Below are positions 37,646 to 46,385 of a stretch of DNA of 64,000 bases, piece after piece. Source of the stretch: Campylobacter showae (GTDB lineage Bacteria; Campylobacterota; Campylobacteria; Campylobacterales; Campylobacteraceae). Location: positions 930,001 through 994,000 of the forward strand of contig NZ_LR535679.1 in the NCBI RefSeq assembly GCF_900699785.1, given 5' to 3'. Both the position numbers and the translations under genes were made by a program. Every line of letters starts with the position of its first letter. The first letter of the stretch is position 1. The notes under the pieces were generated by a model that was not told the origin of the DNA, did not search any database, and saw nothing but the letters and a program-made list of their open reading frames with translations.

Positions 37646-38512
37646 ATGCAAAAATTTATAAATATTTTAAAAGATATTAACGAACTGATCGTCTTTAAGC
37701 ACTCTATTTTCGCGCTGCCTTTTATATTTACCGCGATGATAACGGCGAGCGCGCAGATAAACGGCACGGCTTGGTTCGGCTGGAAGTTGCTTATTTTGGG
37801 CGTTCTTTGCGCGGTTTCGGCGCGGAATTTCGCGATGGCCTTTAACCGCTACAAGGACGAGGACATCGACAAACTAAACCCGCGCACGGCAAATCGCCCT
37901 AGCGTGGACGGGCGTATTGGTAGGACGAATTTACAAATTTTTATCGCGGCAAACGCCGTCATCTTCGTGCTCGTCGCATATCTCGTAAACGAGCTTGCGT
38001 TTTGGCTGAGCTTTCCGATCCTAGCGGTGCTTGGCGGATATTCGCTTTTTAAGCGTTTTAGCGAGCTAGCGCACCTAGTCCTTGGCCTCTCGCTAGGTCT
38101 TGCGCCCATTGCCGGAGCCGTCGCGGTTACGGGCGAGATACCGCTTTTTAGCGTGCTACTCTGCCTTGGCGTGATGTTTTGGGTGGCGGGATTTGACCTG
38201 CTTTATTCACTTCAAGACGTCAATTTTGACCGCGAGCACGGGCTTTTTAGCATACCTAGCGTTTACGGCGAAAAGGCTACGATGTTTATCTCGGCGATCT
38301 TTCACGCCACGGCCGTGATCTTTTGGCTGCTTTTTGCGTGGACGGGAGGGCTCGGCGCCGCGACATATGCGGGCATTTTGCTCTGCGGGGGTATCCTAGT
38401 GGCCGAGCACCGCATCGTTAGGCGAGATTTTAGCAAGATCGACCGCGCATTTTTCACGCTAAACGGCTATCTGGGCATACTTTTTTTCGTTTTCGTTTGG
38501 GCTAGCTTATGA
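37646..38512 (+). CDS. mqnP: UbiA-family prenyltransferase, probable menaquinone-pathway enzyme MqnP
   Basis: A 288-residue membrane enzyme with eight or nine helices and the two Asp-rich prenyl-diphosphate motifs: NRYKDEDIDKLNPRTANRPS and YSLQDVNFDREHG. Campylobacter makes menaquinone by the futalosine route, where a UbiA-type prenyltransferase (MqnP) is needed, so that role is likely. Ends overlapping the next gene by four bases. Confidence 0.8.
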   Translation: MQKFINILKDINELIVFKHSIFALPFIFTAMITASAQINGTAWFGWKLLILGVLCAVSARNFAMAFNRYKDEDIDKLNPRTANRPSVDGRIGRTNLQIFIAANAVIFVLVAYLVNELAFWLSFPILAVLGGYSLFKRFSELAHLVLGLSLGLAPIAGAVAVTGEIPLFSVLLCLGVMFWVAGFDLLYSLQDVNFDREHGLFSIPSVYGEKATMFISAIFHATAVIFWLLFAWTGGLGAATYAGILLCGGILVAEHRIVRRDFSKIDRAFFTLNGYLGILFFVFVWASL

Positions 38513-39027
38513 GACTGGTTCCGGCAAATTTAGACATAGTTTTTGAGGAAGCGAGCGGGCGCGAGAGCGAGTTTTTGCGCGAATTCGACAAGCTAAGCGG
38601 CAACGAGGACGATCCGCTGGGAGCGTGGATAAAGCGCGCCAAAGCAAAAGGCGACACGAAGGAAAGCGATCAGGTGATACTGACGCTGCTTGTCGAGCTT
38701 CACCGTAAATTTGACGAGCTAAACGCCTACATAAAAAACGAGAAATTCGTAAAACTCGAGCTTGCGCAATCTAGCGTGCTAGAGGGGATAAATTTTGAAA
38801 ATTTTAGGATAAAAGAGGCTAAATTTAAAAACGGCGCCGGCTACTACGGACGCATTTTCATGCCCATTTTTCCGAAGCGAGACGTGGCGATATTTTTTGA
38901 AGCGCTAGATGAGAAAACCGCCAAAATCACGCGCATAAACGAGAGCGACGAGAGCGACTACAACGGCTACGTGACGGCTAGGGAGCGCGCTATGATAAGA
39001 GAACTAAAGGAGATGAACGATGAATAA
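38509..39027 (+). CDS. Conserved hypothetical cytoplasmic protein
   Basis: 172 residues, acidic at the N-terminus, without signal peptide or membrane helix. The middle (LAQSSVLEGINFENFRIKEA ... FMPIFPKRDVAIFFEALD) could be a small beta-barrel of PilZ-like size, but no RxxxR motif is present. Coupled by four-base overlaps to mqnP before and by eight bases to the gene after, so it is a real gene of an operon. Function unknown. Confidence 0.7.
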   Translation: MRLVPANLDIVFEEASGRESEFLREFDKLSGNEDDPLGAWIKRAKAKGDTKESDQVILTLLVELHRKFDELNAYIKNEKFVKLELAQSSVLEGINFENFRIKEAKFKNGAGYYGRIFMPIFPKRDVAIFFEALDEKTAKITRINESDESDYNGYVTARERAMIRELKEMNDE

Positions 39028-39532
39028 CGACTTGATAATATTTGTCATTTTTGGGCTGATTTTGACGGTGCTTTTCGTGCTGGTTTTTATAAAAGACTTA
39101 GAAGCATCGAGAAAATTTTCAAGATACGAAAAAGCGATCGAAAGCCTGATGCAAGAGCTACACGCGGTAAAAAAACAGGTCGCGAGTTTAGACCGAAGCG
39201 AGCCGGCCAAATTTGACGTAGTGCAGCTAGAAAGTAACCTCGAACAGCGTCTAAACGAAAAAATAAATCAAAAAATTACCCCGATAATAAACACCCTCCA
39301 AGGCATCGAAAGCTCGATAGATAGCTTCCAAAGCCAGCAGCAAGATAGGCTTTTTACGCTTGAGGAGCGCACAAAAAGCATCAGCAAAATCTCCGCTCCA
39401 AACGGCGAGGACGACGAAAAGCGCATAGTGCAGATGTATAGCGAAGGCAAAAGCGTCGAAAGCATCGCAAAAGAGCTGTGCGTGGGCGTCGGCAAGGTTG
39501 AGCTGACGCTAAAACTGCGAGAGCTGATATAG
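39020..39532 (+). CDS. Membrane-anchored coiled-coil protein with C-terminal helix-turn-helix-like segment
   Basis: 170 residues. One membrane helix (about 5-23), a long coiled coil (about 30-115), and a C-terminal VQMYSEGKSVESIAKELCVG that looks like a small HTH as in DUF6115-type proteins. Function unknown. Overlaps the preceding gene by eight bases. Confidence 0.7.
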   Translation: MNNDLIIFVIFGLILTVLFVLVFIKDLEASRKFSRYEKAIESLMQELHAVKKQVASLDRSEPAKFDVVQLESNLEQRLNEKINQKITPIINTLQGIESSIDSFQSQQQDRLFTLEERTKSISKISAPNGEDDEKRIVQMYSEGKSVESIAKELCVGVGKVELTLKLRELI

Positions 39533-39613
39533 CGTTATAACCTAGGCGCGAAATATAAAAAAATAACATTATTTTCATACGCGAATTTTAAAAAAATTTA
39601 AAGCTTAACTTCC

Positions 39614-39619
39614 TATAAT
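39614..39619 (+). promoter_or_regulatory. TATAAT -10 element upstream of moaA
   Basis: A perfect TATAAT 55 bases before the proposed moaA ATG, in an AT-rich region, as usual for Campylobacter sigma-70 promoters. Confidence 0.6.
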
Positions 39620-39673
39620 GCCTTTTAACCAAATCAAAATTAAATGGTTTTGATAAAATTTAAGGGCGGAAAA

Positions 39674-40642
39674 ATGTTAATAGACGGGCACGGACGGACG
39701 GTTGATTATCTGCGTATTTCGGTCACGCAAAGATGCAACTTTAGATGCAAATACTGCATGCCTAAAACTCCGTTTAGCTGGGAGCCGAAGGAAAATTTAC
39801 TAAGCTTTGAGGAGCTGTTTTTATTTGTCAAAGTCTGCCTAGACGAAGGCGTAAAAAAGATCCGTATCACGGGCGGCGAACCGCTACTGCGTAAGGACTT
39901 GGACAAATTTATCGCGATGATAAGCGAGCATAGCCCGGACGTCGATCTAGCTATCACGACAAACGGCTTTATGCTCAAACACTACGCAAAAGCCCTCAAA
40001 AACGCGGGCTTAAAGCGCATAAATATGTCGCTTGATAGCTTAAAAACCGAAAAGGCTAAATTTCTTGCGCAAAAAAGCGTCCTGCACGAGGTTTTAGCGG
40101 GCCTTGACGCTGCGCTTGAAGCCGGACTAAAAGTCAAGCTAAACACCGTCGCGCTAAGAGGCGTAAACGACGACGAGATCGTCTCTTTACTAGAGTTTGC
40201 GCGCTCTATGGGTTGTCAGATTCGCTTTATCGAATACATGGAAAATATCCACGCGACGGACGAGCTAAAAGGCATGAAATCGGCTGAAATTTTAGAGGTC
40301 ATCGCAAAAAAATATCGCTTCGAAGCAGCCGAAAAGATCCCGACGAGCCCGGCCAGCATCTACAGACTAGAGGACGGCTATACCTTCGGCGTCATCGACC
40401 CGCACAAACACGACTTTTGCGAGAGCTGTAATCGCATACGCCTCACGGCCGAGGGGCATCTCATCCCGTGCCTATACTTCGAGGATGCGATGAGCATAAA
40501 AGACGCCGTAAGAAAGGGCGATATCGCGGGCGCTAGCGAAATTTTACGCCAGGTTTTACAAAATAAACCCAAAGAAAACAAATGGGCGATCGGTTCTCAA
40601 AACGAGACCTCAAGCCGCGCCTTTTACCAAACGGGCGGCTGA
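39674..40642 (+). CDS. moaA: GTP 3',8-cyclase MoaA
   Basis: 322 residues from the ATG at 39674 (GGGCGG upstream), which gives the standard [21 protein letters not shown]-terminus; a start ten codons earlier is possible. Radical-SAM cluster CNFRCKYC and the C-terminal second cluster [18 protein letters not shown] are complete. It starts molybdenum cofactor synthesis. The canonical C-terminal GG (ends QTGG) is present. Confidence 0.94.
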   Translation: MLIDGHGRTVDYLRISVTQRCNFRCKYCMPKTPFSWEPKENLLSFEELFLFVKVCLDEGVKKIRITGGEPLLRKDLDKFIAMISEHSPDVDLAITTNGFMLKHYAKALKNAGLKRINMSLDSLKTEKAKFLAQKSVLHEVLAGLDAALEAGLKVKLNTVALRGVNDDEIVSLLEFARSMGCQIRFIEYMENIHATDELKGMKSAEILEVIAKKYRFEAAEKIPTSPASIYRLEDGYTFGVIDPHKHDFCESCNRIRLTAEGHLIPCLYFEDAMSIKDAVRKGDIAGASEILRQVLQNKPKENKWAIGSQNETSSRAFYQTGG

Positions 40643-40817
40643 AATCAGAGCTAAATTTACACCGATTTTAACGTAAATTTAGCCTGCTTTTTATCAAATT
40701 TAATTGCGCTTTATTTTTACATTTTTACCCGCTAATTTACCGCCGTTTTTTATCAAAACCCGCTCAAATTTGACGTAAAATCCGCCTAACTCCATAAAAC
40801 TACCCTTCAAATTTTGC

Positions 40818-40823
40818 TATAAT
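40818..40823 (+). promoter_or_regulatory. TATAAT -10 element upstream of queE
   Basis: TATAAT 24 bases before the TTG start of queE. Confidence 0.55.
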
Positions 40824-40847
40824 CGACCAAAATTTAAAAGGCGAAAT

Positions 40848-41612
40848 TTGAGTTTAAACCTAGTCGAGAGTTTTCTAAGCATCCAAGGCGAAGGCGCAAG
40901 TAGCGGCCGTTTGGCGATTTTCTTGCGGTTTGCGGGCTGCAACCTAAACTGCGCAGGCTTTGGAGTGCGCGCCGTCTCGCCCAAAACCGGCGAAACGCTA
41001 GTTGGCTGCGACACGATACGCGCGGTTTTTACGGGACATTTTTCGTATCAAAAAATCTCGCGCGCGGACGAACTCATAAAAATAACGCAAAATTTAAGCG
41101 CAAATTTACGCCAAAAACCTATCATCGTCATCACCGGCGGCGAGCCGCTACTACATCATAAAAACCAAATTTTGTTAGATTTTTTGGATTTTGCGACTAG
41201 CGAGGGATACGAGCCGCATTTTGAGACGAACGGCACTATCGAGGTGGATTTTGCCAAATTTGAGATTTATAAAAGATGTCGCTTTGCTGTCAGCGTCAAG
41301 CTTGAAAATAGCGGCGAGAGCGAGGCTAGACGTATCAACGATAGCGCTCTAAAAGCGATAAAACAAAACGCCGCTGGCAGTTTTTATAAATTCGTCCTTG
41401 ACAAAAAAAGCGTAGAGGACGGCTCGGCCATAGCGCAAATTTCGCGCATTTTAGAGATTTGCGACGCCGAAGTCTTTTGTATGCCGCAAGGTTATGATAA
41501 AATAAGCCTTGAGCAAAACGCCGTAGCCGTCGCGCAGTTTGCGATCAAGCACGGTTTTAGCTACTCCGATCGCCTGCATATCAGGCTTTGGGGCGCAAAA
41601 GAAGGGGTTTAA
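40848..41612 (+). CDS. queE: 7-carboxy-7-deazaguanine synthase QueE, with a spread radical-SAM motif
   Basis: 254 residues from a TTG start. The N-terminus VESFLSIQGEGASSGRLAIF is typical of QueE, which converts carboxy-tetrahydropterin to CDG. The Fe-S cysteines appear as CNLNC then, 18 residues later, GCDT, so the pattern is CX3CX18CDT instead of CX3CX2[12 protein letters not shown] confirms the radical-SAM barrel. Followed by queD after 71 bases. I recall the same kind of insertion in other Campylobacter QueE proteins. Confidence 0.88.
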   Translation: MSLNLVESFLSIQGEGASSGRLAIFLRFAGCNLNCAGFGVRAVSPKTGETLVGCDTIRAVFTGHFSYQKISRADELIKITQNLSANLRQKPIIVITGGEPLLHHKNQILLDFLDFATSEGYEPHFETNGTIEVDFAKFEIYKRCRFAVSVKLENSGESEARRINDSALKAIKQNAAGSFYKFVLDKKSVEDGSAIAQISRILEICDAEVFCMPQGYDKISLEQNAVAVAQFAIKHGFSYSDRLHIRLWGAKEGV

Positions 41613-41683
41613 AGCGTAAATTTAGGCGGCGTTACCCGTATCTTTGCGCCACAAAACGGTAAAATTTAATAAACGGAGCCAAG

Positions 41684-42265
41684 ATGATAATAAGAAAAAT
41701 GTTTAAATTTGAAAACGCCCATATCGTTAGATTTTGTAGCTCAAAACGCTGCAAAACTAGTATCCACGGGCACTCTTATAGGGCTGAAATTTTACTGGAG
41801 TCAAATTTCCTCGATAACGCGGGGATGGTGTATGATTTTGGCCTGATGAAGCGCGAAATCGGCTGCATCATCGATAGCTTTGATCACTGCACGACGATAT
41901 TTAGCGGCGATGGAGCCGAGTATAAAAACGATCTCAAAAAGCACTCTGCGCGCTGGATCGAGATCCCGCTAAATCCCTCCGCAGAGCAGTTTTGCAGGAT
42001 ATTTTTCGTGATGATCGATAGGCTTTTAAAAACCACGCAGATGCAAAACGGCGAGCGTGAAGTGGAGCTTCACAGCGTCATCGTCCACGAGACCGACACG
42101 GGCTATGCGCAGTGCTTCAGAGAGGATGCGTATAACGCCAAAATGGGCGAGGTAAATTTGAACGAGATCGTCTTTTCCGAGGGCGTTAGAGCCGAGTGGG
42201 AGGACGAGGAGTTGTTTGAGAAAATCAAGCTAGGCAAAAAAATAGTAAATCCAAAGGAGGTCTAG
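41684..42265 (+). CDS. queD: 6-carboxy-5,6,7,8-tetrahydropterin synthase QueD
   Basis: 193 residues of the PTPS/QueD family, providing the QueE substrate. Zinc ligands are the His of FENAHIV and HGHSY; the catalytic Cys lies in RFCSSKRCKTSIHGHS, and DHCTT and ETDTGYAQCF follow. Longer than E. coli QueD (about 120) as usual for this phylum. Confidence 0.9.
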   Translation: MIIRKMFKFENAHIVRFCSSKRCKTSIHGHSYRAEILLESNFLDNAGMVYDFGLMKREIGCIIDSFDHCTTIFSGDGAEYKNDLKKHSARWIEIPLNPSAEQFCRIFFVMIDRLLKTTQMQNGEREVELHSVIVHETDTGYAQCFREDAYNAKMGEVNLNEIVFSEGVRAEWEDEELFEKIKLGKKIVNPKEV

Positions 42266-42270
42266 CGCAA

Positions 42271-42453
42271 ATGAGGAAAATTTTTGCGATTTTGACGCTG
42301 GCGGCGCTGTTTTTTGGCGGTTGCGAGGAGAAAAAGGAGCCCGCGTCGCTGGATCTTGGCGGCACGGTGCCTAGCGACGTACCTATCGCGCAAAGCGACG
42401 CAAACGTAAGTATCGACGAAAATATGCCGCCAGAGCCGGTGCCTGAAAAATGA
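42271..42453 (+). CDS. Small putative lipoprotein
   Basis: 60 residues with a lipoprotein signal: MRKIFAILTLAALFFGGC, cleavage before Cys18, then a short acidic and proline-rich tail. Starts with AAAGGAGG overlapping the end of queD and overlaps the next gene by four bases. Function unknown. Confidence 0.65.
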   Translation: MRKIFAILTLAALFFGGCEEKKEPASLDLGGTVPSDVPIAQSDANVSIDENMPPEPVPEK

Positions 42454-42863
42454 AATTTAACGAGCATCTATCAGAACTCTACGAGCTAGCGCGCTCCATC
42501 CACATCGGGCTTGCCTTTACGCTTTTGGCCTTAGTCGCGGCGCACTTTTGCCTGATAAATTTCGGTATAAACTCGCCAGCCTACGCTAAACGCATCAGAC
42601 TGTTTTTGCCTACCTACTACGCGTTTTTAGCTGCGATGATGCTTACGGGGCTACTTTTGATGAGCGTTTTTTACTTTTATCCGAGCCTCAAAGCTCTCGT
42701 TATGATCGCGGTTTGGGCGCTACTTATCGGACTTGGGGCGATGGAGTTTAAGCGGCTAAAAACTGCGATGAAAACTAAAAATTTCGCCGCTTTTAGAGCC
42801 AAAATGCGCCTAAAAATCGCGGCCGATTTTGTTTTGATACTAGTTGCAAGCGGGGTGAGATGA
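42450..42863 (+). CDS. Small membrane protein with about four helices
   Basis: 137 residues; hydrophobic segments near 18-38, 55-77, 83-98 and 118-136. Overlaps both the lipoprotein gene and rsmE by four bases, so it belongs to the operon. A His at the start of helix 1 (SIHIG) and another at its end suggest possible heme or metal binding, but no family is recognised. Confidence 0.7.
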   Translation: MKFNEHLSELYELARSIHIGLAFTLLALVAAHFCLINFGINSPAYAKRIRLFLPTYYAFLAAMMLTGLLLMSVFYFYPSLKALVMIAVWALLIGLGAMEFKRLKTAMKTKNFAAFRAKMRLKIAADFVLILVASGVR

Positions 42864-43516
42864 AATTTTTATATTCAAAAGAGGCCAAAAACGAGCAAAT
42901 TAGGCTTGAGGGCGAGGCGTTTTTGCACCTAAAGGCACGGCGCGCTAAGGTAGGCGAGCGCATCGACGTGCGAAATTTGACCGACGGACAAAACCACATC
43001 TATGAAATCGTAAATTTAGACAAAAGAGGCGCGGAGCTAAATTTGATATTTTCGCACGACGTGGAAGCGCGAAATAGCGATCTAGCGCTAGCTTGGGCCG
43101 TCGTCGATCCAAAAACGATCGAAAAAACGCTGCCCGGCCTAAATGAAATGAGTGTAGCTAAAATCGTCTTTTTTTACGGCGAGTTTTCGCAAAAAAACTT
43201 TAAGCTCGATTTTTCGCGCCTAGAGCGCATTTTGATAAGCTCGTGCGAGCAGTGCGGACGAAACGATTTGATGAAATTTGAAATTTATAAAAGCCTGGAC
43301 GAAATGGTTAAATTTTACCCAAACGTCGCTCTTATCGACTTTGAAGGCGAAAATCTAGACGGCTATGCGGGCAAGGAAATTTTAGCGGTCGGGCCCGAGG
43401 GTGGATTTAGCGGAAGCGAGCGAGAGGCGGTCGCGAAAAAATACGGACTGAGAGCAAAAAATATTTTGCGCTCGCAAACGGCGATTTTAGGCATAGCGGC
43501 TAAAATTTTGATTTAA
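42860..43516 (+). CDS. rsmE: 16S rRNA m3U1498 methyltransferase
   Basis: 218 residues; SPOUT-fold methyltransferase with an N-terminal PUA-like part and the C-terminal knot motif AVGPEGGFSGSEREA followed by LRSQTAILGIAAKIL. Slightly short of the usual 240, normal for Campylobacter. Confidence 0.9.
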   Translation: MKFLYSKEAKNEQIRLEGEAFLHLKARRAKVGERIDVRNLTDGQNHIYEIVNLDKRGAELNLIFSHDVEARNSDLALAWAVVDPKTIEKTLPGLNEMSVAKIVFFYGEFSQKNFKLDFSRLERILISSCEQCGRNDLMKFEIYKSLDEMVKFYPNVALIDFEGENLDGYAGKEILAVGPEGGFSGSEREAVAKKYGLRAKNILRSQTAILGIAAKILI

Positions 43517-43541
43517 ATTTGATTTTTTACGAAGTTTTTTG

Positions 43542-43547
43542 TATAAT
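43542..43547 (+). promoter_or_regulatory. TATAAT -10 element upstream of rpmE
   Basis: TATAAT preceded by a T-run, about 50 bases before the rpmE start; AAAAGGA at 43587-43593 is its ribosome-binding site. Confidence 0.6.
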
Positions 43548-43599
43548 CTCGCCTTACTTTAAATGAAAATTAAAAAATCAGACGATAAAAGGACAAAAA

Positions 43600-43800
43600 A
43601 TGAAAAAAGAAATTCATCCGGAATTTGTTGAGTGCAAAGTAACTTGCGCTTGCGGCAACACCTTCACTACGAAGTCAAACAAAAACGAGATCAGAGTGGA
43701 CATCTGCTCAGAGTGCCATCCGTTTTTCACGGGCAGCGAAAAGATCGTAGATAGCGCAGGCCGCGTCGATAAATTTAAGAAAAAATATAACTTAAAATAA
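43600..43800 (+). CDS. rpmE: 50S ribosomal protein L31 (zinc type)
   Basis: 66 residues beginning [20 protein letters not shown]. Cysteines of CACGN and [10 protein letters not shown] bind zinc, so this is the C+ form. Complete at both ends. Confidence 0.96.
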   Translation: MKKEIHPEFVECKVTCACGNTFTTKSNKNEIRVDICSECHPFFTGSEKIVDSAGRVDKFKKKYNLK

Positions 43801-43804
43801 TCCT

Positions 43805-44617
43805 TTGCTATATTTCGTTCCTACGCCGATAGGAAATTTAAGCGATATCTCGCTTCGCGCTTTGAGCGTTTTGCGCGAATGCGAGGTACTCTTTTGCGAA
43901 GATACCAGAGTCGCAAAATCCCTCATAAATCTGCTAAATACGCGTTTTGACGCAAATATAAATATCCAAAAATTTATCCCTCTACATACGCATAACGAAG
44001 ATGAAATTTTATCCAAAATCGAGCTTGAAATTTTTGATAAAAACGTCGCATTTTTAAGCGATGCGGGCATGCCGGGCATCAGCGATCCTGGAGCCGCGCT
44101 CGTAAATTTCGCTATAAAAAACGACATCGCATACGAAGTGCTAAGCGGATCAAACGCCGCACTCTTAGCCGTCGTCGCAAGCGGTCTTTGCGAAAAAGAA
44201 TTTTGTTTTCTAGGATTTTTGCCAAATAACGGCAAAGAGCGAGCCGCAGCTATACAAAATGCGCTAAATTCGCCGTTTCCCGCGGTAATCTACGAAAGCC
44301 CCAAACGCATACTTTCGCTTGTTTTAGACTTTGCCAAGCTTGAGCCGGATAGAGAAATTTTTGCCATAAAAGAAGCTACGAAGAAATTTGAAACCAAATT
44401 TAGAGCCACGGCAAGCGAGTTGGCAAAAAAACTGCAAAATACGAATTTAAGCGGCGAGTGGTGCGTCGTCGTACAAAAAAATCCAAATTTTACCTCAGAA
44501 AAAATCACTCAAAACGATATTTTAGAGCTTGAAATTTCGCCCAAAGCCAAGGCCAAACTCCTAGCCAAAATCACCGGCAGAAACGCCAAAGAAATTTACT
44601 CCGAACTCACTCGCTAA
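43805..44617 (+). CDS. rsmI: 16S rRNA 2'-O-methyltransferase RsmI
   Basis: 270 residues of the tetrapyrrole-methylase fold that methylates C1402. Signature LYFVPTPIGNLSDISLRAL at the start, then CEDTRVAKSL, FLSDAGMPGISDPG and YESPKRI. The start is TTG four bases after the rpmE stop with no clear ribosome-binding site, so it may depend on translation of rpmE. Confidence 0.93.
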   Translation: MLYFVPTPIGNLSDISLRALSVLRECEVLFCEDTRVAKSLINLLNTRFDANINIQKFIPLHTHNEDEILSKIELEIFDKNVAFLSDAGMPGISDPGAALVNFAIKNDIAYEVLSGSNAALLAVVASGLCEKEFCFLGFLPNNGKERAAAIQNALNSPFPAVIYESPKRILSLVLDFAKLEPDREIFAIKEATKKFETKFRATASELAKKLQNTNLSGEWCVVVQKNPNFTSEKITQNDILELEISPKAKAKLLAKITGRNAKEIYSELTR

Positions 44618-44686
44618 AACCCAAATGCGCGCTTAAACAAGCGACGAATTTATCCGAAATTTAGCTAAATTTTACCGATTTTTAGC

Positions 44687-44692
44687 TATTAT
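44687..44692 (+). promoter_or_regulatory. TATTAT -10 element very close to the next ATG
   Basis: The element ends six bases before the ATG at 44699, so transcription would begin at or next to the start codon. Confidence 0.45.
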
Positions 44693-44698
44693 CAGACG

Positions 44699-45379
44699 AT
44701 GATAATATACGGAAAACAGCTATTTTTGCACATCATAAGAAACTATAAAAAAACCGTCAAAACGGTCTATCTCGCTAAGGAGTGCGACAAGGCGCTATTT
44801 TTGCAGATCGTAGGCGTCGGCGCGCCGATAAAACGCGTGGATAATCAAAAAGCTCAAGCTCTCGCGCACGGCGGCAATCACCAAGGTTTTTTAGCCGAGG
44901 TCGAAGAGTTTGAGTTTAAGAGTATCGACGAGATAAAAAAACAAAATTTTATAGCGATTTTATACGGACTTAGCGACGTCGGAAACATCGGCGCTATCGT
45001 TCGAACGGCGCATGCACTCGGCTGCGGAGGCATCGTAGTCGTTGCTAAAAATTTGGCGATGGAAGGCGTGTTGCGGGCTAGTAGCGGAGCAGCCTATGAG
45101 GCAAATATCGCTCTCATAGAGGACGGGCTTGGCTTGCTAAACGAGCTAAAACAAGTCGGATTTAAAATTTACGCCACGGCAAGCGGCGGCAAAAACGCTC
45201 ACGAGGTCAAATTTAACCAAAAAGTCGCGCTCGTGATGGGCAGCGAAGGCGAAGGTTTGCACAAAAAAGTCCTTGCCAAAAGCGACGAAATAGTAGGAAT
45301 AAAAATGAAAAACGACTGGGACAGCCTAAACGTCTCGGCTGCGTTTGCCATACTTTGCGATAGGATTATAAATGAATGA
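44699..45379 (+). CDS. TrmH-family RNA 2'-O-methyltransferase (RlmB-like)
   Basis: 226 residues. SPOUT-type C-terminal domain with LSDVGNIGAIVRTAHALGCG, VLRASSGAAYE, LVMGSEGEGL and LNVSAAFAIL, the four TrmH motifs; N-terminal substrate domain MIIYGKQLFLHII. Likely modifies 23S rRNA (G2251) or tRNA. No Shine-Dalgarno sequence precedes the ATG. Confidence 0.88.
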   Translation: MIIYGKQLFLHIIRNYKKTVKTVYLAKECDKALFLQIVGVGAPIKRVDNQKAQALAHGGNHQGFLAEVEEFEFKSIDEIKKQNFIAILYGLSDVGNIGAIVRTAHALGCGGIVVVAKNLAMEGVLRASSGAAYEANIALIEDGLGLLNELKQVGFKIYATASGGKNAHEVKFNQKVALVMGSEGEGLHKKVLAKSDEIVGIKMKNDWDSLNVSAAFAILCDRIINE

Positions 45380-46385
45380 TATAAGTTTGATAAAAGAGCT
45401 GGGACTAAACGAAGTCGCGAGAAGAACTCATATAGAGGCCGAACACCTAGGCTACATCGCTGATAAAAATTTTGAAAAATTGGTACGTTTAAACGTTAAA
45501 GGCTTCATTAAAATTTTAGAGCGCGAACTGGATATCGATTTTGCGCAGTGGATGAGCGAATATGAGGCGTTTATGTCCGAGCACAATCAAAACAATGAGC
45601 ACAAAAGCATAACCGTATCGCCTAAGATCTCCGCATACACCGCGGACGGCGGGCACTCTAATACAGGCGTGAAACTTCTTATATTAGCGCTCATTATAGC
45701 CGTTGCCGGCGTAATTTATGTGCTTAACGAAGGTGATTACTTTAGCAATGTTTTAAATATTTTTGAAGACAAGAACAAAAGCGTCACCTATACCGGAGCC
45801 GTCGCCGTCCAACAAGCGGCCAAAAGCCTAAACGAAGCAAAACAAGAGAGTAAAAACGCTACAAACGACGAAAATCTATACGCCATAAAAAATCTCGAGC
45901 CGATTTTACCAACCGAAGAAAATGCATCCGTAGCCGTTGTCGTGCCTGAAGTAAATTTGAGCGTAAATAGCGATAAAAACGAAACCACGCAAGCAAATAA
46001 AGAAGAAAATATCACGCAAAATCAAGAGCAAAATACCTTAAGCGATGCCTCCAAAGAGATAAAGCAAGCAAGCGACGATAAAATTTGGCATCTAACGGCA
46101 AGCACCAAAGAGATAAAAATCGTACCGCGCAAAAAAACGTGGCTGGGCGTTATAAATTTGGACGAAAACAAAAAGCGCTCTTTAGATACCGCAAATAGCT
46201 TTACGATCGAAATAGGCAAAAAACAGCTCGCTGTAACCGGACACGGCGACATAAACCTCGAAATAGACGGGCAAACGATCAAATTTGGCGACGATAGGCC
46301 AAAAAGATTTTTAATAGAAAAAGACAAGGTTTCACTGCTCACATACGACGAATTCGTGGCTCTAAACAAAGGCAAATCGTGGTAA
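45372..46385 (+). CDS. RodZ-like membrane protein (HTH-like N-terminus, one helix, periplasmic domain)
   Basis: 337 residues. Residues 1-60 are helical and could be an HTH (LGLNEVARRTHIEAEHLGYI). One membrane helix lies near 98-118, a low-complexity Asn/Glu/Lys linker follows (about 120-240), and the C-terminal 90 residues form a beta-rich domain (KTWLGVINLDENKKRSLDTA) like the RodZ C-terminal domain. This layout equals that of RodZ, the MreB partner. Overlaps both neighbours by seven bases. Confidence 0.65.
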   Translation: MNDISLIKELGLNEVARRTHIEAEHLGYIADKNFEKLVRLNVKGFIKILERELDIDFAQWMSEYEAFMSEHNQNNEHKSITVSPKISAYTADGGHSNTGVKLLILALIIAVAGVIYVLNEGDYFSNVLNIFEDKNKSVTYTGAVAVQQAAKSLNEAKQESKNATNDENLYAIKNLEPILPTEENASVAVVVPEVNLSVNSDKNETTQANKEENITQNQEQNTLSDASKEIKQASDDKIWHLTASTKEIKIVPRKKTWLGVINLDENKKRSLDTANSFTIEIGKKQLAVTGHGDINLEIDGQTIKFGDDRPKRFLIEKDKVSLLTYDEFVALNKGKSW

